NCBI GenBank assembly: GCA_036964625.1
Contig: JBALTG010000007.1
Coordinates: 1 to 64,000 of the forward strand
Source of the DNA: Motiliproteus sp036964625
GTDB taxonomy: Bacteria > Pseudomonadota > Gammaproteobacteria > Pseudomonadales > Balneatricaceae
Length of the DNA: 64,000 nt
Direction of reading: 5' to 3'
Part shown: positions 19,827 through 29,067 of the stretch, piece after piece
How the letters are laid out: each line of letters begins with the position of its first letter
Position numbering within the stretch: the stretch's first letter is position 1
Notes under the pieces: model-generated
What the model was told of the DNA's origin: nothing
The model's input: only the letters and a program-made list of their open reading frames with translations
The model's database searches: none
Translations under genes and position numbers: made by a program

Positions 19827-20605
19827 TTGAGATGGTAGCCGCGCTGGGGCGCAGTGCGCTGGGCAGTCTGATGGCGCTGGGGCGCTCAGGCGTCTTTCTA
19901 TATTACTCGATCGTTGCGCTGCCGGTGCCGCGGACCGGTTTTCCGCTGTTGGTTCGGCAGCTGTATTCGGTCGGCGTCCAGTCGATGCTCATTATTATGG
20001 TGTCGGGGTTGTTTATCGGCATGGTGATCAGCCTGCAGGGGTACACGATTCTGGTCGATTACGGCTCGGAACAGGCGGTCGGGCAGATGGTTGCGCTCAG
20101 CTTGGTGCGTGAGCTATCACCGGTGGTGACCGCGCTGCTGTTTGCCGGTCGAGCGGGTTCGGCGTTGACCGCCGAGATAGGTCTGATGAAGGCCACCGAG
20201 CAGTTGGCGGGGATGGAGATGATCGGCGTCGATCCGTTACGGCGAATCGTGGCACCCAGGTTTTGGGCCGGATTTATCTCGCTGCCGGTGCTGTCGATGA
20301 TCTTCAGTGTGGTCGGGGTCTGGGGCGGGATGCTGGTGGGTGTCGAGTGGCTGGGTGTCTTTGAAGGCTCGTTCTGGTCCAATATGCAGGCATCAGTGGA
20401 GTTTGGTGAAGATGTCCTGAACGGCATCATCAAGGCGGTAGTGTTTGGTTTTGTGGTGACTTGGATTGCTGTTTTTCAGGGTTATGATTGCATCCCTACT
20501 TCTGAGGGGATTAGCAAGGCGACCACCAAAACAGTCGTATATTCTTCGTTGGCAGTACTGGGGCTCGACTTCCTGCTGACGGCACTTATGTTTGGAGATC
20601 TATAA
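19823..20605 (+). CDS. mlaE: MlaE, permease of the Mla transporter
   Basis: A 260-aa integral membrane protein of the MlaE/YrbE family with conserved FIGMVISLQGYTIL, ALLFAGRAGSALTAEIGLMKATEQLAGMEMIGVDPLRRIVAPRFWAG and the C-terminal GISKATTKTVVYSSLAVLGLDFLLTALMF. It couples directly to mlaF (ATGA overlap) and is followed two bases later by mlaD. Confidence 0.96.
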   Translation: MIEMVAALGRSALGSLMALGRSGVFLYYSIVALPVPRTGFPLLVRQLYSVGVQSMLIIMVSGLFIGMVISLQGYTILVDYGSEQAVGQMVALSLVRELSPVVTALLFAGRAGSALTAEIGLMKATEQLAGMEMIGVDPLRRIVAPRFWAGFISLPVLSMIFSVVGVWGGMLVGVEWLGVFEGSFWSNMQASVEFGEDVLNGIIKAVVFGFVVTWIAVFQGYDCIPTSEGISKATTKTVVYSSLAVLGLDFLLTALMFGDL

Positions 20606-20607
20606 TC

Positions 20608-21066
20608 ATGCGGATGCGAACCCTGGAGCTGGGCGTAGGAGTCTTTATGCTGGCCGGGCTGGTGGCGCTGGCTGTTCTGGTTGTGAATGTCAGTGGTTTG
20701 AGTCTGTCTGGCTCTAAACAGAATTACACTATTTATGCCCTGTTTGAAAACGCAGGCGGGTTGACTGCACGCTCTAAGGTGTCGATGTCGGGCGTGGTGA
20801 TTGGTGAAGTCGCCGCAATCAGCATCGACAAAGAGCTGCTTAAGGCCCGGGTCGAGATGAAGATCAATAATGACGTAGATTATCTCAGTTACGACAGTTC
20901 CGCCGCGATTCTTACCGCGGGCCTGTTGGGAGAAAAGTATATCGGGGTAACGGTCGGAGCCGATCCGGATATGCTCGGTGACGGGGATACTATCGACGAT
21001 ACCCAGTCCTCGCTGGTGCTTGAGGAACTGATCGGGAAGTTCTTGTTTAACAAGGTCAGCGAGTGA
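20608..21066 (+). CDS. mlaD: MlaD, MCE-domain substrate-binding protein
   Basis: It has one N-terminal transmembrane helix (about 6-30) followed by a single MCE domain (NYTIYALFENAGGLTARSKVSMSGVVIGEV), which forms the hexameric lipid-binding ring under the MlaFE core. At 152 aa it is near the low end for the family. The stop codon overlaps mlaB directly as GTGA; the periplasmic carrier gene mlaC, which normally lies here, is absent. Confidence 0.94.
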   Translation: MRMRTLELGVGVFMLAGLVALAVLVVNVSGLSLSGSKQNYTIYALFENAGGLTARSKVSMSGVVIGEVAAISIDKELLKARVEMKINNDVDYLSYDSSAAILTAGLLGEKYIGVTVGADPDMLGDGDTIDDTQSSLVLEELIGKFLFNKVSE

Positions 21067-21380
21067 CCGCGGTGGCGCAGCTGGTTGAGCAGCAGGGCGG
21101 AGTCTGGCAGGTCTCGGGGGATATTCATTTCGATACCGTGGTCAGTTTAAACGACGCAGGTTGTGACGCGATTGCGCAGTCTGATGGTCGCTGCCGGTTT
21201 GATTTTTCCGGGGTCAGTTCGGTCAATACCGTGGCGCTGTCGCTGCTGTTAAGCTGGCGTCGCAAGGCACTGCAGTGCGGGATCGAGGTCGAGTTTTGTG
21301 CGTTGCCCTCCGTGCTACATGCGATTGCTGCGCTGAGCGACCTGCAGTCCCTGGTCGTGGCCCCCGAGGTCACAGGCTAA
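21063..21380 (+). CDS. mlaB: MlaB, STAS-domain subunit of the Mla transporter
   Basis: A 105-aa STAS-domain protein that binds MlaF and stabilises the complex. The visible core is RCRFDFSGVSSVNTVALSLLLSWRRKA, with the serine-rich STAS loop. The GTG start at 21063 overlaps the mlaD stop. Sequence between STAS proteins varies, so position in the operon carries part of the assignment. Confidence 0.87.
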   Translation: MTAVAQLVEQQGGVWQVSGDIHFDTVVSLNDAGCDAIAQSDGRCRFDFSGVSSVNTVALSLLLSWRRKALQCGIEVEFCALPSVLHAIAALSDLQSLVVAPEVTG

Positions 21381-21520
21381 GCGCTGCTCTGTTGCTCGTT
21401 TTCCGGGAGGCTGGTCATTGCCCGGGTTGGGGCTGGAAGCCTGCTCTAGGCTTCGCCTTTTCGGTTAATTTTCTATACTATTGACCGCTTCGTTTTTTTG
21501 TACATCAAGCTGGAGTCTTT

Positions 21521-21763
21521 ATGCAGACGGTTGAAGTAAAGCAACTGATAGAGCAGCAACTGGAAGGCTGTGAGGCGATACCCTCGGGCGAGGGTTGTTC
21601 TTTTCAGGTCGCCGTGGTGGGCGAGGTGTTTGCGGGTTTGTCAGCGGTTAAAAGGCATCAGCTGGTCTACGGTTGTCTGAATGAGCAGATTGCCAATGGG
21701 ACGATTCACGCCGTGACCATAAAAGCCTATACCCCCGAGCAGTGGCAGGCCCTGCAAGGCTGA
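21521..21763 (+). CDS. ibaG: IbaG/YrbA, BolA-family protein
   Basis: An 80-aa BolA-like protein (VKQLIEQQLEG at the start; FAGLSAVKRHQLVYGCLNEQI with the conserved His). BolA proteins bind [2Fe-2S] clusters together with monothiol glutaredoxins. It lies between mlaB and murA as in E. coli. A 140-bp gap after mlaB likely carries a promoter. Confidence 0.92.
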   Translation: MQTVEVKQLIEQQLEGCEAIPSGEGCSFQVAVVGEVFAGLSAVKRHQLVYGCLNEQIANGTIHAVTIKAYTPEQWQALQG

Positions 21764-21824
21764 TTAGCTTATTTTTTTGACCCGACCCTGGTTGTGCCAG
21801 GGTGGTGGTGTTCTGGAATCTAGT

Positions 21825-23087
21825 ATGGACAAACTGAATATATCCGGCGACTGTTGCATTGATGGTGAGGTGTGGATCTCCGGGGCCAAGAATTCCGCGT
21901 TACCGATTTTGGCTTCGACGCTGTTGGCTGATGCCCTGGTAGCGGTGCGTAATTTGCCGCACTTGCATGATGTCAACACCATGATCGCTCTGCTTGGGCG
22001 GATGGGGGTCGTGGTGACCGCGGATGAGAAACTCAACGTCGAGATCGATTCGCGCACGGTTAATACCCTGATCGCCCCTTATGATCTGGTTAAGACCATG
22101 CGTGCTTCAATCCTGGTGCTGGGGCCGATGCTGGCGCGGTTCGGCAAGGCTGAAGTGTCGCTGCCGGGCGGTTGTGCCATCGGTAGCCGACCGGTCGATC
22201 TGCATATTCGCGGTCTGGAAGCGATGGGTGCTGCTATCAGCGTTGAGGACGGCTATATTCGTGCCGAAACCGACGGTCGGCTGAAGGGCGCGCATATCCT
22301 CTTCGATATAGTCACCGTCACCGGCACCGAAAATATATTGATGGCAGCGACCCTGGCTGAGGGTACCACCATTCTCGAGAATGCGGCCAAAGAGCCCGAA
22401 GTGGTCGATCTGGCTGAGTGTCTGATCGCCATGGGGGCCAATATCAGTGGCCACGGCACCGATACGATCACCATTACGGGTGTGGAAAGGCTCGGTGGCT
22501 GCACCTATTCGGTCATGCCGGACCGGATTGAAACGGGTACCTATCTGGTCGCTGCCGCGGCCACCCGGGGGCGGATAAAATTGAACAACACCCGCCCCGA
22601 TATTCTCGAAGCGGTGTTGCTGAAGCTGGAAGAGGTCGGAGCCAAGATTGAAACCGGCGCCGACTGGATCAGTTTGGATATGCAGGGTAAGCGCCCTAAG
22701 GCGGTGAATATCACCACAGCCCCCTACCCCGCATTCCCGACCGATATGCAGGCGCAGTTTGCGGCGATGAACGCGGTCGCTGAAGGGGTCGGTATTATCC
22801 GGGAAACTATCTTTGAAAACCGCTTTATGCATATTCAGGAGATGGTGCGGATGGGTGCCCAGTGCACCATCGACGGTAATACCGTGATCATCGAAGGGGT
22901 CGAACAGCTCAAGGCCGCGCCTGTGATGGCGACCGATCTGCGCGCCTCGGCCAGCTTGATTATTGCGGCGTTGGTCGCCAAAGGCGATACCCAGATCGAC
23001 CGGATCTACCACCTGGATCGCGGCTACGAATGTATTGAAGAGAAGATGCGGTTATTAGGCGCTCAGGTGCGTCGAGTCGCTTCCTGA
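21825..23087 (+). CDS. murA: MurA, UDP-GlcNAc enolpyruvyl transferase
   Basis: MurA transfers enolpyruvate from PEP to UDP-GlcNAc, the first committed step of peptidoglycan synthesis. SGAKNSALPIL is near the N-terminus and the catalytic, fosfomycin-target cysteine is present in LPGGCAIGSRPVDLH (about residue 116). PDRIETGTYLVAAA and FPTDMQAQFAA are also conserved. Starting at 21825 gives 420 aa, the family length; the frame is open 16 codons upstream. It is followed by the his genes as in Pseudomonas. Confidence 0.97.
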   Translation: MDKLNISGDCCIDGEVWISGAKNSALPILASTLLADALVAVRNLPHLHDVNTMIALLGRMGVVVTADEKLNVEIDSRTVNTLIAPYDLVKTMRASILVLGPMLARFGKAEVSLPGGCAIGSRPVDLHIRGLEAMGAAISVEDGYIRAETDGRLKGAHILFDIVTVTGTENILMAATLAEGTTILENAAKEPEVVDLAECLIAMGANISGHGTDTITITGVERLGGCTYSVMPDRIETGTYLVAAAATRGRIKLNNTRPDILEAVLLKLEEVGAKIETGADWISLDMQGKRPKAVNITTAPYPAFPTDMQAQFAAMNAVAEGVGIIRETIFENRFMHIQEMVRMGAQCTIDGNTVIIEGVEQLKAAPVMATDLRASASLIIAALVAKGDTQIDRIYHLDRGYECIEEKMRLLGAQVRRVAS

Positions 23088-23133
23088 CGCGCTTTCATCG
23101 GGTAAACGATACTAGCGTGCTATAACCCTAACC

Positions 23134-23157
23134 ATGACCATGACCATGACCATGACT
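23134..23157 (+). repeat. 6-bp x 4 repeat forming the hisG start
   Basis: ATGACC is repeated three times and followed by ATGACT. Each unit supplies an in-frame ATG, so slippage here would change the N-terminus (MTMTMTMT) without breaking the frame. Confidence 0.95.
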
Positions 23158-23829
23158 CAGACTACCGCCAGCCAGTCCATCACCATCGCCCTGTCGAAAG
23201 GGCGAATTCTGAAAGAAACGCTGCCGCTACTGGAGCAGGCCGGAATTGTGCCTGCCGAGGATATTTTCTCTAGCCGTAAGCTGATCTTTGATACCAATCA
23301 CCACCACATCAAGTTGCTGGTGATTCGGGCGACCGATGTACCGACCTACGTGGAATACGGCGCTGCCGATATGGGCGTATCGGGAAAAGATGTGTTGCTT
23401 GAGCACGGTGCCCGGGATATGTACGAGCCGCTGGATCTGAATATTGCCCGCTGTCGGCTGATGACTGCGGGGCTGGTTGACCCCAAGCCGGTGCAAGGAC
23501 GGATCAAGGTGGCGAGTAAATTTGTCAATATCACCAAGCGTTACTTTGCCAGCCAGGGGCAGCAGGTTGATATCATCAAGCTTTACGGTGCGATGGAACT
23601 CGCCCCGATTATGGGGCTGGCGGATTATATCGTGGATATCGTGGATACCGGCAATACCCTGATCGCAAACGGCATGCAGCCACTGGATATGATCGCGCCG
23701 ATCAGTACCCGGCTGGTGGTTAGCAAGGCGGCGATGAAGATGAAACATGCCCAGATCCAGCCGATTATTGACAGTCTTAGTGAGGCGGTAGAGCGGGCTA
23801 AAACTGCAGCTACTGAGGTTATTTCATGA
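23134..23829 (+). CDS. hisG: HisG, ATP phosphoribosyltransferase (short form)
   Basis: HisG joins ATP and PRPP in the first step of histidine synthesis. ALSKGRILKETLPLLEQAGI, ATDVPTYVEYGAADMGVSGKDVLLE and VDIVDTGNTLIANGM are family motifs. At about 225 aa it is the short form without the C-terminal regulatory domain, so a HisZ partner is expected elsewhere in the genome. The start is a four-fold ATGACY repeat (23134-23157), giving four in-frame ATG codons; which is used is unclear. The stop overlaps hisD by ATGA. Confidence 0.94.
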   Translation: MTMTMTMTQTTASQSITIALSKGRILKETLPLLEQAGIVPAEDIFSSRKLIFDTNHHHIKLLVIRATDVPTYVEYGAADMGVSGKDVLLEHGARDMYEPLDLNIARCRLMTAGLVDPKPVQGRIKVASKFVNITKRYFASQGQQVDIIKLYGAMELAPIMGLADYIVDIVDTGNTLIANGMQPLDMIAPISTRLVVSKAAMKMKHAQIQPIIDSLSEAVERAKTAATEVIS

Positions 23830-25133
23830 GTTCTCTGAAGCTGACACGGTTGAACCGCTGCCACGCTGATTTCGATGCTCAGCTGCAGCAGTTGCTGGCC
23901 TGGGATTCGGTCTCCAATCTGACGGTTAATCGGACCGTGGATGAGATACTGGGGCGGGTACGCAGCGAAGGCGATAGTGCGCTGGTCGAATACAGCAACA
24001 GCTTTGATCGGCTCCGGGTCAGCAGCATGGCCGAGCTGGAGCTGGACGCCGAGCAGTTGCAACAGGCGCTCGCTAACCTCGGCACTGAGCAACGCCGGGC
24101 GCTCGAGGTCGCCGCCAAGCGGGTGCGCGACTATCACCAGCACCAGGTGCAGCAATCCTGGCAGTACACCGAAGCCGACGGCACCCTGCTGGGGCAGCAA
24201 GTGACGCCGATGGACCGGGTGGGTATCTACGTACCCGGCGGCAAAGCCTCTTACCCCTCGTCGGTGCTGATGAATGCGATTCCAGCCAAGGTGGCCGGGG
24301 TTAAAGAGATTATCATGGTGGTACCGACCCCTGACGGGGTGGTTAATGAGCTGGTGATGGCCGCCGCCGCACTGGCCGGAGTCGATCGGGTGTTTACGAT
24401 TGGCGGTGCCCAGGCGATCGCGGCGCTGGCGTACGGCACCGCCACCGTACCTCGGGTCGACAAAATTGTGGGGCCGGGAAATATCTATGTGGCGACCGCC
24501 AAGCGGGCGGTCTTTGGTCGGGTCGGGATCGATATGATCGCCGGCCCCTCCGAAATTCTGGTGGTCTGCGATGGCCATACCGATCCCGACTGGGTGGCGA
24601 TGGATCTGTTCTCCCAGGCCGAGCATGATGAAGACGCCCAGTCGATTCTGATTAGCCCTGATGCCGCTTACCTGGACCAGGTACAGCAGAGCATCGAGCG
24701 GTTGCTGCCCACGATGGAGCGGCAGCAGATTATCCGTCAGTCGCTGCAGGGGCGGGCGGCACTGATCGAAGTGACTGACCTGGAGCAGGCGGTCGAGCTG
24801 ATTAACCGCATCGCCCCCGAACACCTGGAGCTTTCAGTTGAAGATCCTGAGGCGTTGCTGCCCGGAATTCGTCACGCGGGCGCGATCTTTATGGGCCGCT
24901 ATACCGCCGAAGCGTTAGGCGATTACTGTGCGGGACCTAATCACGTGTTGCCGACGTCCGGGACGGCGCGTTTTTCGTCACCGCTGGGGGTATATGATTT
25001 TCAGAAACGTTCATCCTTGATCGGCTTCTCCGCCGCTGGCGCCAGTGCGCTGGGTAAAACCGCCTCGGTCTTGGCGCGGGGTGAGGGGCTGACTGCTCAT
25101 GCGCGCTCGGCCGAATATCGGATCAAAGACTGA
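23826..25133 (+). CDS. hisD: HisD, histidinol dehydrogenase
   Basis: A 435-aa zinc enzyme that oxidises histidinol to histidine in the last two steps of the pathway. Conserved segments are YVPGGKASYPSSVLMNAIPAKVAGV, KIVGPGNIYVATAKR, IAGPSEILV, DLFSQAEHDEDAQ (metal ligands) and NRIAPEHLEL, with GDYCAGPNHVLPTSGTARFSS at the C-terminal side. It overlaps hisG by ATGA. Confidence 0.97.
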   Translation: MSSLKLTRLNRCHADFDAQLQQLLAWDSVSNLTVNRTVDEILGRVRSEGDSALVEYSNSFDRLRVSSMAELELDAEQLQQALANLGTEQRRALEVAAKRVRDYHQHQVQQSWQYTEADGTLLGQQVTPMDRVGIYVPGGKASYPSSVLMNAIPAKVAGVKEIIMVVPTPDGVVNELVMAAAALAGVDRVFTIGGAQAIAALAYGTATVPRVDKIVGPGNIYVATAKRAVFGRVGIDMIAGPSEILVVCDGHTDPDWVAMDLFSQAEHDEDAQSILISPDAAYLDQVQQSIERLLPTMERQQIIRQSLQGRAALIEVTDLEQAVELINRIAPEHLELSVEDPEALLPGIRHAGAIFMGRYTAEALGDYCAGPNHVLPTSGTARFSSPLGVYDFQKRSSLIGFSAAGASALGKTASVLARGEGLTAHARSAEYRIKD

Positions 25134-25223
25134 CGTTAAACGTATTTTCGGATCGGCTAATGGCTGCGCTAACTCCGGCCAATAACCGATAACTTCGTCC
25201 CTCTATCATCGACCGCAAATTCT

Positions 25224-26315
25224 ATGACTAAACAAACCGTGCAGCATCGCGTCGAGCGACTGATTCGCCCCGAAATTCGTGCGCTGAGTGCCTATAACGT
25301 GCCGCCAGCGACCGGAATGGTCAAACTGGATGCGATGGAAAACCCCTATTCCTGGCCCGATGCCGTCAAACAGGCATGGCTGGATAAGCTCGCTCAGGTT
25401 GAGATCAATCGTTATCCGGAGCCGCAGGCACAGGCGGTCAAGGATGGCTTGCGCCGGGTGATGGGGATCGATGCGGAGTTTGAACTGCTGCTGGGTAATG
25501 GTTCGGACGAGATCATCCAGATTCTGGCGATGGCGATTGCCGGTGAGGGAAGTTGCGTGCTGGCACCCGAGCCCAGCTTTGTGATGTACCGGATGATCGC
25601 CACATTCTGCCGTATCGATTATGTTGGAGTGCCGCTGGATAGTCGCTTTGATCTGGACCTGGCGGCGATGCTGGCGGTGATCGATGCTCGGCAGCCGGCG
25701 CTGATCTTCCTGTCGCAACCCAACAACCCGACCGGCAATCTGTTCAGTGTCGAGAAAATTCGTCGCATCGCCGAAGCCAGCACCGGTCTGGTGGTGGTCG
25801 ACGAGGCTTACACGGCGTTTACCGACACCGACTCGTTGCATCTGCTCAATGACTACGACAACGTGTTGATCATGCGCACCCTGTCCAAGGTCGGACTGGC
25901 CGGATTACGCCTGGGTCTGCTGGTAGGGCGTCCGGAATGGTTGGCGGAGCTGGAAAAGCTGCGTCTGCCCTACAATATCAACGTGTTGACTCAGGCTAGT
26001 GCGGTGTTTGCGTTGGACAACTTCGAGCTGTTGCAGCAGCAGACCCAGCGGCTGCGTGCCGATCGTGCCGAGCTGTTACTTGCGTTACAAGCGCTCCCCG
26101 GGCTGCAGGTCTGGCCCAGTGAGGCTAATTTCCTGCTGGTGCGGATCATCGAGAAGCCGGTCATCGAGGTTCACGAGGGGCTAAAACAAGCGGGAGTGCT
26201 GGTGAAAAAGCTCGATGGCGCGCATCCGTCGTTGGCGGGTTGTCTGCGGGTTAATATCAGTACCCCGCCAGAGAATGCCCTGCTCCTCGATGTGTTACAG
26301 CCGCTGTTGGCTTAA
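25224..26315 (+). CDS. hisC: HisC, histidinol-phosphate aminotransferase
   Basis: A PLP enzyme that makes histidinol phosphate from imidazoleacetol phosphate. LDAMENPY is near the start, LGNGSDEIIQIL binds cofactor, QPNNPTGN, VVVDEAYTAF and the PLP-lysine loop TLSKVGLAGLRLG are all intact. At 363 aa it is complete. It is separated from hisD by 90 bp and converges with degS. Confidence 0.96.
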   Translation: MTKQTVQHRVERLIRPEIRALSAYNVPPATGMVKLDAMENPYSWPDAVKQAWLDKLAQVEINRYPEPQAQAVKDGLRRVMGIDAEFELLLGNGSDEIIQILAMAIAGEGSCVLAPEPSFVMYRMIATFCRIDYVGVPLDSRFDLDLAAMLAVIDARQPALIFLSQPNNPTGNLFSVEKIRRIAEASTGLVVVDEAYTAFTDTDSLHLLNDYDNVLIMRTLSKVGLAGLRLGLLVGRPEWLAELEKLRLPYNINVLTQASAVFALDNFELLQQQTQRLRADRAELLLALQALPGLQVWPSEANFLLVRIIEKPVIEVHEGLKQAGVLVKKLDGAHPSLAGCLRVNISTPPENALLLDVLQPLLA

Positions 26316-26340
26316 CGCGGATCCAGCCGCCCCTTCTCGC

Positions 26341-27492
26341 TTAGTTGGGCCGTGTCGGTGGGCGGTGGCCGATCGTTACATCCAGGCTCAGTGGTTCGTT
26401 ATCGCGCAGCAGTCCCATCGTAATCACCGTGCCAGGCTTGGCGGCGGCAATCTGGTTCATCGCACCATGGCCGCTCTGGATTAATCTTGCATCGATCTTG
26501 AGCAGGATGTCACCGGGTTGAAGGCCGGCTTGATGCGCCGGACTGTCGCGAAATATTCCCGCAATGATCAGTCCTTTTTCATCATTAATGCCGAACGATT
26601 CCGCCAGTGCCGGGGTCATCACCTGGATCTCAATGCCCAGCCAGCCACGGACGATACGGCCCTGTTCGATAATGCCTTGTAACACACTAGTGACCAGATC
26701 GGAGGGGATCGCGAAGCCGATCCCCTGGGAACCGCCCGAGCGGGAGAAGATCGCCGTGTTAATACCAATCATATAGCCCTGGGCGTTGATCAGCGCGCCA
26801 CCGGAGTTCCCGGGATTGATGGCGGCATCGGTCTGGATGAAGTTCTCGTAGGTGTTGATGCCGAGCTGGTTGCGACCGGTCGCACTGATAATCCCCATGG
26901 TGACGGTTTGACCGACGCCATAGGGGTTGCCGATGGCCAGCACCACGTCTCCAATGCGAATCGACTCTGACGAGATCAGGTTGATCGGCGCCAGATTGCC
27001 CAGTTCTACCTTGAGTATGGCCAGATCCGTTTCCGGGTCCGTGCCGATGACGCGGGCTTCGGCCTCGCGACCATCGCGCAACGCAACTAGGATGCTATCG
27101 GCCTGGGCAACCACATGATTGTTAGTGACGATGTAGCCTTGCGGGCTGATAATAACTCCGGAGCCGAGGCTGGAGAGATATTTTTTGCGTGCGGCATCCT
27201 GCTTATCGTCATAGAAATCGCGACTGTTCCTATCCTCGGATTGGGAAGGGCCTTCGACACGGGTGCGGGTGTAGATGTTGACCACCGCGGATGCGGCTTT
27301 ACTCACTGCATCGGCATAGGAGACCGGACCAGAACCCTGGGCTGGCGTCATGGCTTGCGCTGGGGAAACCTGATGGATCTCTACCGGAGCCTGGCCGGTG
27401 CTGATACCCTGTGGGAAAAAGGTTAGCATCAGCAACGCTACCAAGATGCCCGCTAATATCGGCCACAGCAGGAAAGAGGTCAGTTTACTCAT
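26341..27492 (-). CDS. degS: DegS/AlgW-type periplasmic serine protease
   Basis: A membrane-anchored HtrA-family protease that cleaves an anti-sigma factor (RseA/MucA) when unfolded outer-membrane proteins bind its PDZ domain. One N-terminal transmembrane helix (about 5-25) precedes a trypsin-like domain with His in VTNNHVV, Asp in TDLAIL and Ser in NPGNSGGALINA, then a single PDZ domain (about 285-370). The ATG at 27492 gives 383 aa; the frame is open 37 codons further up without family features. Location after hisC matches Pseudomonas algW. Confidence 0.94.
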   Translation of the reverse strand: MSKLTSFLLWPILAGILVALLMLTFFPQGISTGQAPVEIHQVSPAQAMTPAQGSGPVSYADAVSKAASAVVNIYTRTRVEGPSQSEDRNSRDFYDDKQDAARKKYLSSLGSGVIISPQGYIVTNNHVVAQADSILVALRDGREAEARVIGTDPETDLAILKVELGNLAPINLISSESIRIGDVVLAIGNPYGVGQTVTMGIISATGRNQLGINTYENFIQTDAAINPGNSGGALINAQGYMIGINTAIFSRSGGSQGIGFAIPSDLVTSVLQGIIEQGRIVRGWLGIEIQVMTPALAESFGINDEKGLIIAGIFRDSPAHQAGLQPGDILLKIDARLIQSGHGAMNQIAAAKPGTVITMGLLRDNEPLSLDVTIGHRPPTRPN

Positions 27493-27563
27493 GGCGATCT
27501 CGATTCTGAATAAGTGGCCATTATACGGACAGCGTCTTTTGATTGGTATTTGAATTCGAGGAT

Positions 27564-28331
27564 ATGACCGTGGCCGTAGGCTTAACTCAATTAATTGAAA
27601 CACTTGACCAGTGGCTGCAACCCGGGAAGATCAGTGACTATTGCCCCAACGGGCTACAGGTTGAAGGTCGTGCTGAGGTGCGACGAATTGTCACCGGGGT
27701 GACCGCCAGTCAGGCATTGCTCGATGCCGCTGTGCTGGCTGAAGCCGATGCGATACTGGTGCATCATGGCTATTTTTGGCGGGGTGAGGATGCGTGCGTG
27801 CGGGGCATGAAAAAACGTCGCTTACAGACGCTGCTCAGTCACGATATCAGTCTGATCGCCTATCATCTGCCGCTCGATATTCATCCCCAGCTCGGTAATA
27901 ATGTGCAGTTGGCAAAGCGGTTAGGGCTACAGGTCGAAGGTCCTCTTGAGCGCGACAGCCGCAACCCGGTTGGGCTCTGGGGGCGCTTGAGTCCGCCTCT
28001 TGCTGCTGCCGAATTTGCAGCGCTGATTGAGCGGGCGTTGGGGCGACAACCGCAGCATATAGCGGGCACAGGGGATCTGATTCGCACCGTTGGCTGGTGT
28101 ACCGGTGCGGCCCAGGGCTATATAGACCATGCTATTAGCCGCGGTCTTGATGCGTTTATCAGCGGAGAGATTTCAGAGCCAACGGTTTATGCTGCGCGTG
28201 AAAGCGGGGTGCATTACTTTGCTGCGGGTCATCATGCGACCGAACGCTTCGGGGTGCAGGCGCTGGGTGAACGACTGGCCGATGAGCTGGATATTGAGCA
28301 CTGTTATATCGAGTTGGATAACCCGGTTTGA
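27564..28331 (+). CDS. Nif3/YbgI-family dinuclear metal protein
   Basis: A member of the Nif3-like family (GTP cyclohydrolase 1 type 2 homologue), a toroidal dimetal protein with poorly known function. The signature ISDYCPNGLQVEG, the metal-binding LVHHGYFWRG and LIAYHLPLDIHPQLGNN, and the C-terminal GEISEPTVYAARESGVHYFAAGHHATERFG are visible. The ATG at 27564 and the GTG two codons later are both possible; GAGG is better spaced for the GTG. It is divergent from degS. Confidence 0.92.
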   Translation: MTVAVGLTQLIETLDQWLQPGKISDYCPNGLQVEGRAEVRRIVTGVTASQALLDAAVLAEADAILVHHGYFWRGEDACVRGMKKRRLQTLLSHDISLIAYHLPLDIHPQLGNNVQLAKRLGLQVEGPLERDSRNPVGLWGRLSPPLAAAEFAALIERALGRQPQHIAGTGDLIRTVGWCTGAAQGYIDHAISRGLDAFISGEISEPTVYAARESGVHYFAAGHHATERFGVQALGERLADELDIEHCYIELDNPV

Positions 28332-28370
28332 TCGGCCGGGCAGCCGGCCTGGGATCTCGGGGCGTTGACT

Positions 28371-28412
28371 GCCAGCCTTCATCTGGTGTAAAGGCCGTCG
28401 GCGAAGGCTGGC
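28371..28412. terminator. Inverted repeat between converging genes
   Basis: GCCAGCCTTC at 28371-28380 is the exact complement of GAAGGCTGGC at 28403-28412, with a 22-base loop. A second short hairpin (GGCCGG-GCAG-CCGGCC) sits at 28334-28349. They lie where the Nif3-like gene and zapG converge. No T-run is seen, so bidirectional termination is only an inference. Confidence 0.45.
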
Positions 28413-28419
28413 ATAGCGT

Positions 28420-28917
28420 TTAGCGTGAGCCGGGAGTGTGATCCGCGGTTAACGAGGGGTCATGAAGGGGATCGTCCCGTTGCAGTCCGAACTGTTCTGA
28501 CAGGGTTCCCTCCGCTTTAGGGTCCTGCTTGGGGGCGTAATCGCGTGGCGGTTCGGTCGCCCCAACAGCGGCACTATCAGTATCCGCAGTCTCCGCTTCT
28601 GCGGGGCGCTCAAGGCTGATTAGCAACGGCTCATCGCTACACAATTGGCTCGCGCTGCTGGACAGGTGTTGGTGAACGTCGCGGTAACTGCTGGTCAGGT
28701 TATTGACTAGATCAGCGGTTTTGGCAAAATGGCTACTGACATCAATCTTATAATTTTCAAACTCCCGCCGGGCATCATTGAGCTCTTCGATCAGGGCCTC
28801 TTTGCTGCGGGCATTGGTGCTGCTGCGGGCAATGAGTAATCCCAGCACGATGCCGATGATAAGTGTTACAGCTCCAACGAGCCAGATGGATTGAACGGCT
28901 GAATCCACGAAAATCAC
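28420..28917 (-). CDS. zapG: ZapG/YhcB (DUF1043) inner-membrane protein
   Basis: A 165-aa protein with one N-terminal transmembrane helix (about 10-30), a coiled coil (ALIEELNDARREFENYKIDVSSHF) and the DUF1043 segment KTADLVNNLTSSYRDVHQHLSSSASQLC, followed by an acidic Pro-rich tail. YhcB/ZapG takes part in cell division and envelope synthesis in E. coli. In E. coli yhcB lies next to degQ-degS, and here degS is close by. The family match is good; the physiological role is borrowed. Confidence 0.88.
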   Translation of the reverse strand: MIFVDSAVQSIWLVGAVTLIIGIVLGLLIARSSTNARSKEALIEELNDARREFENYKIDVSSHFAKTADLVNNLTSSYRDVHQHLSSSASQLCSDEPLLISLERPAEAETADTDSAAVGATEPPRDYAPKQDPKAEGTLSEQFGLQRDDPLHDPSLTADHTPGSR

Positions 28918-29067
28918 TCCCCAATAATTTAATAACCTTTAGCCTCGACGATACTGTAATTTTCGTATGAAGACAAAGGCATCGATGCATAATGCGATCA
29001 GGTTTGCGTTTGCGCCTGCGTGGACGGCATTGCTATAGTCCGCGTTTTATTTTTCCAGGTAGCTAGC

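Noticed and set aside
22107..24824. Long antisense frames opposite murA (22107-23012) and hisG/hisD (23625-24824)
   Set aside because: They mirror highly conserved genes in other phases; the translations are rich in His, Arg, Gly and Gln without family motifs, typical of codon-bias shadows.
28918..29067. Cobalamin riboswitch upstream of cobU
   Set aside because: No B12-box-like GCCACTG or the expected paired regions could be found in this short spacer.
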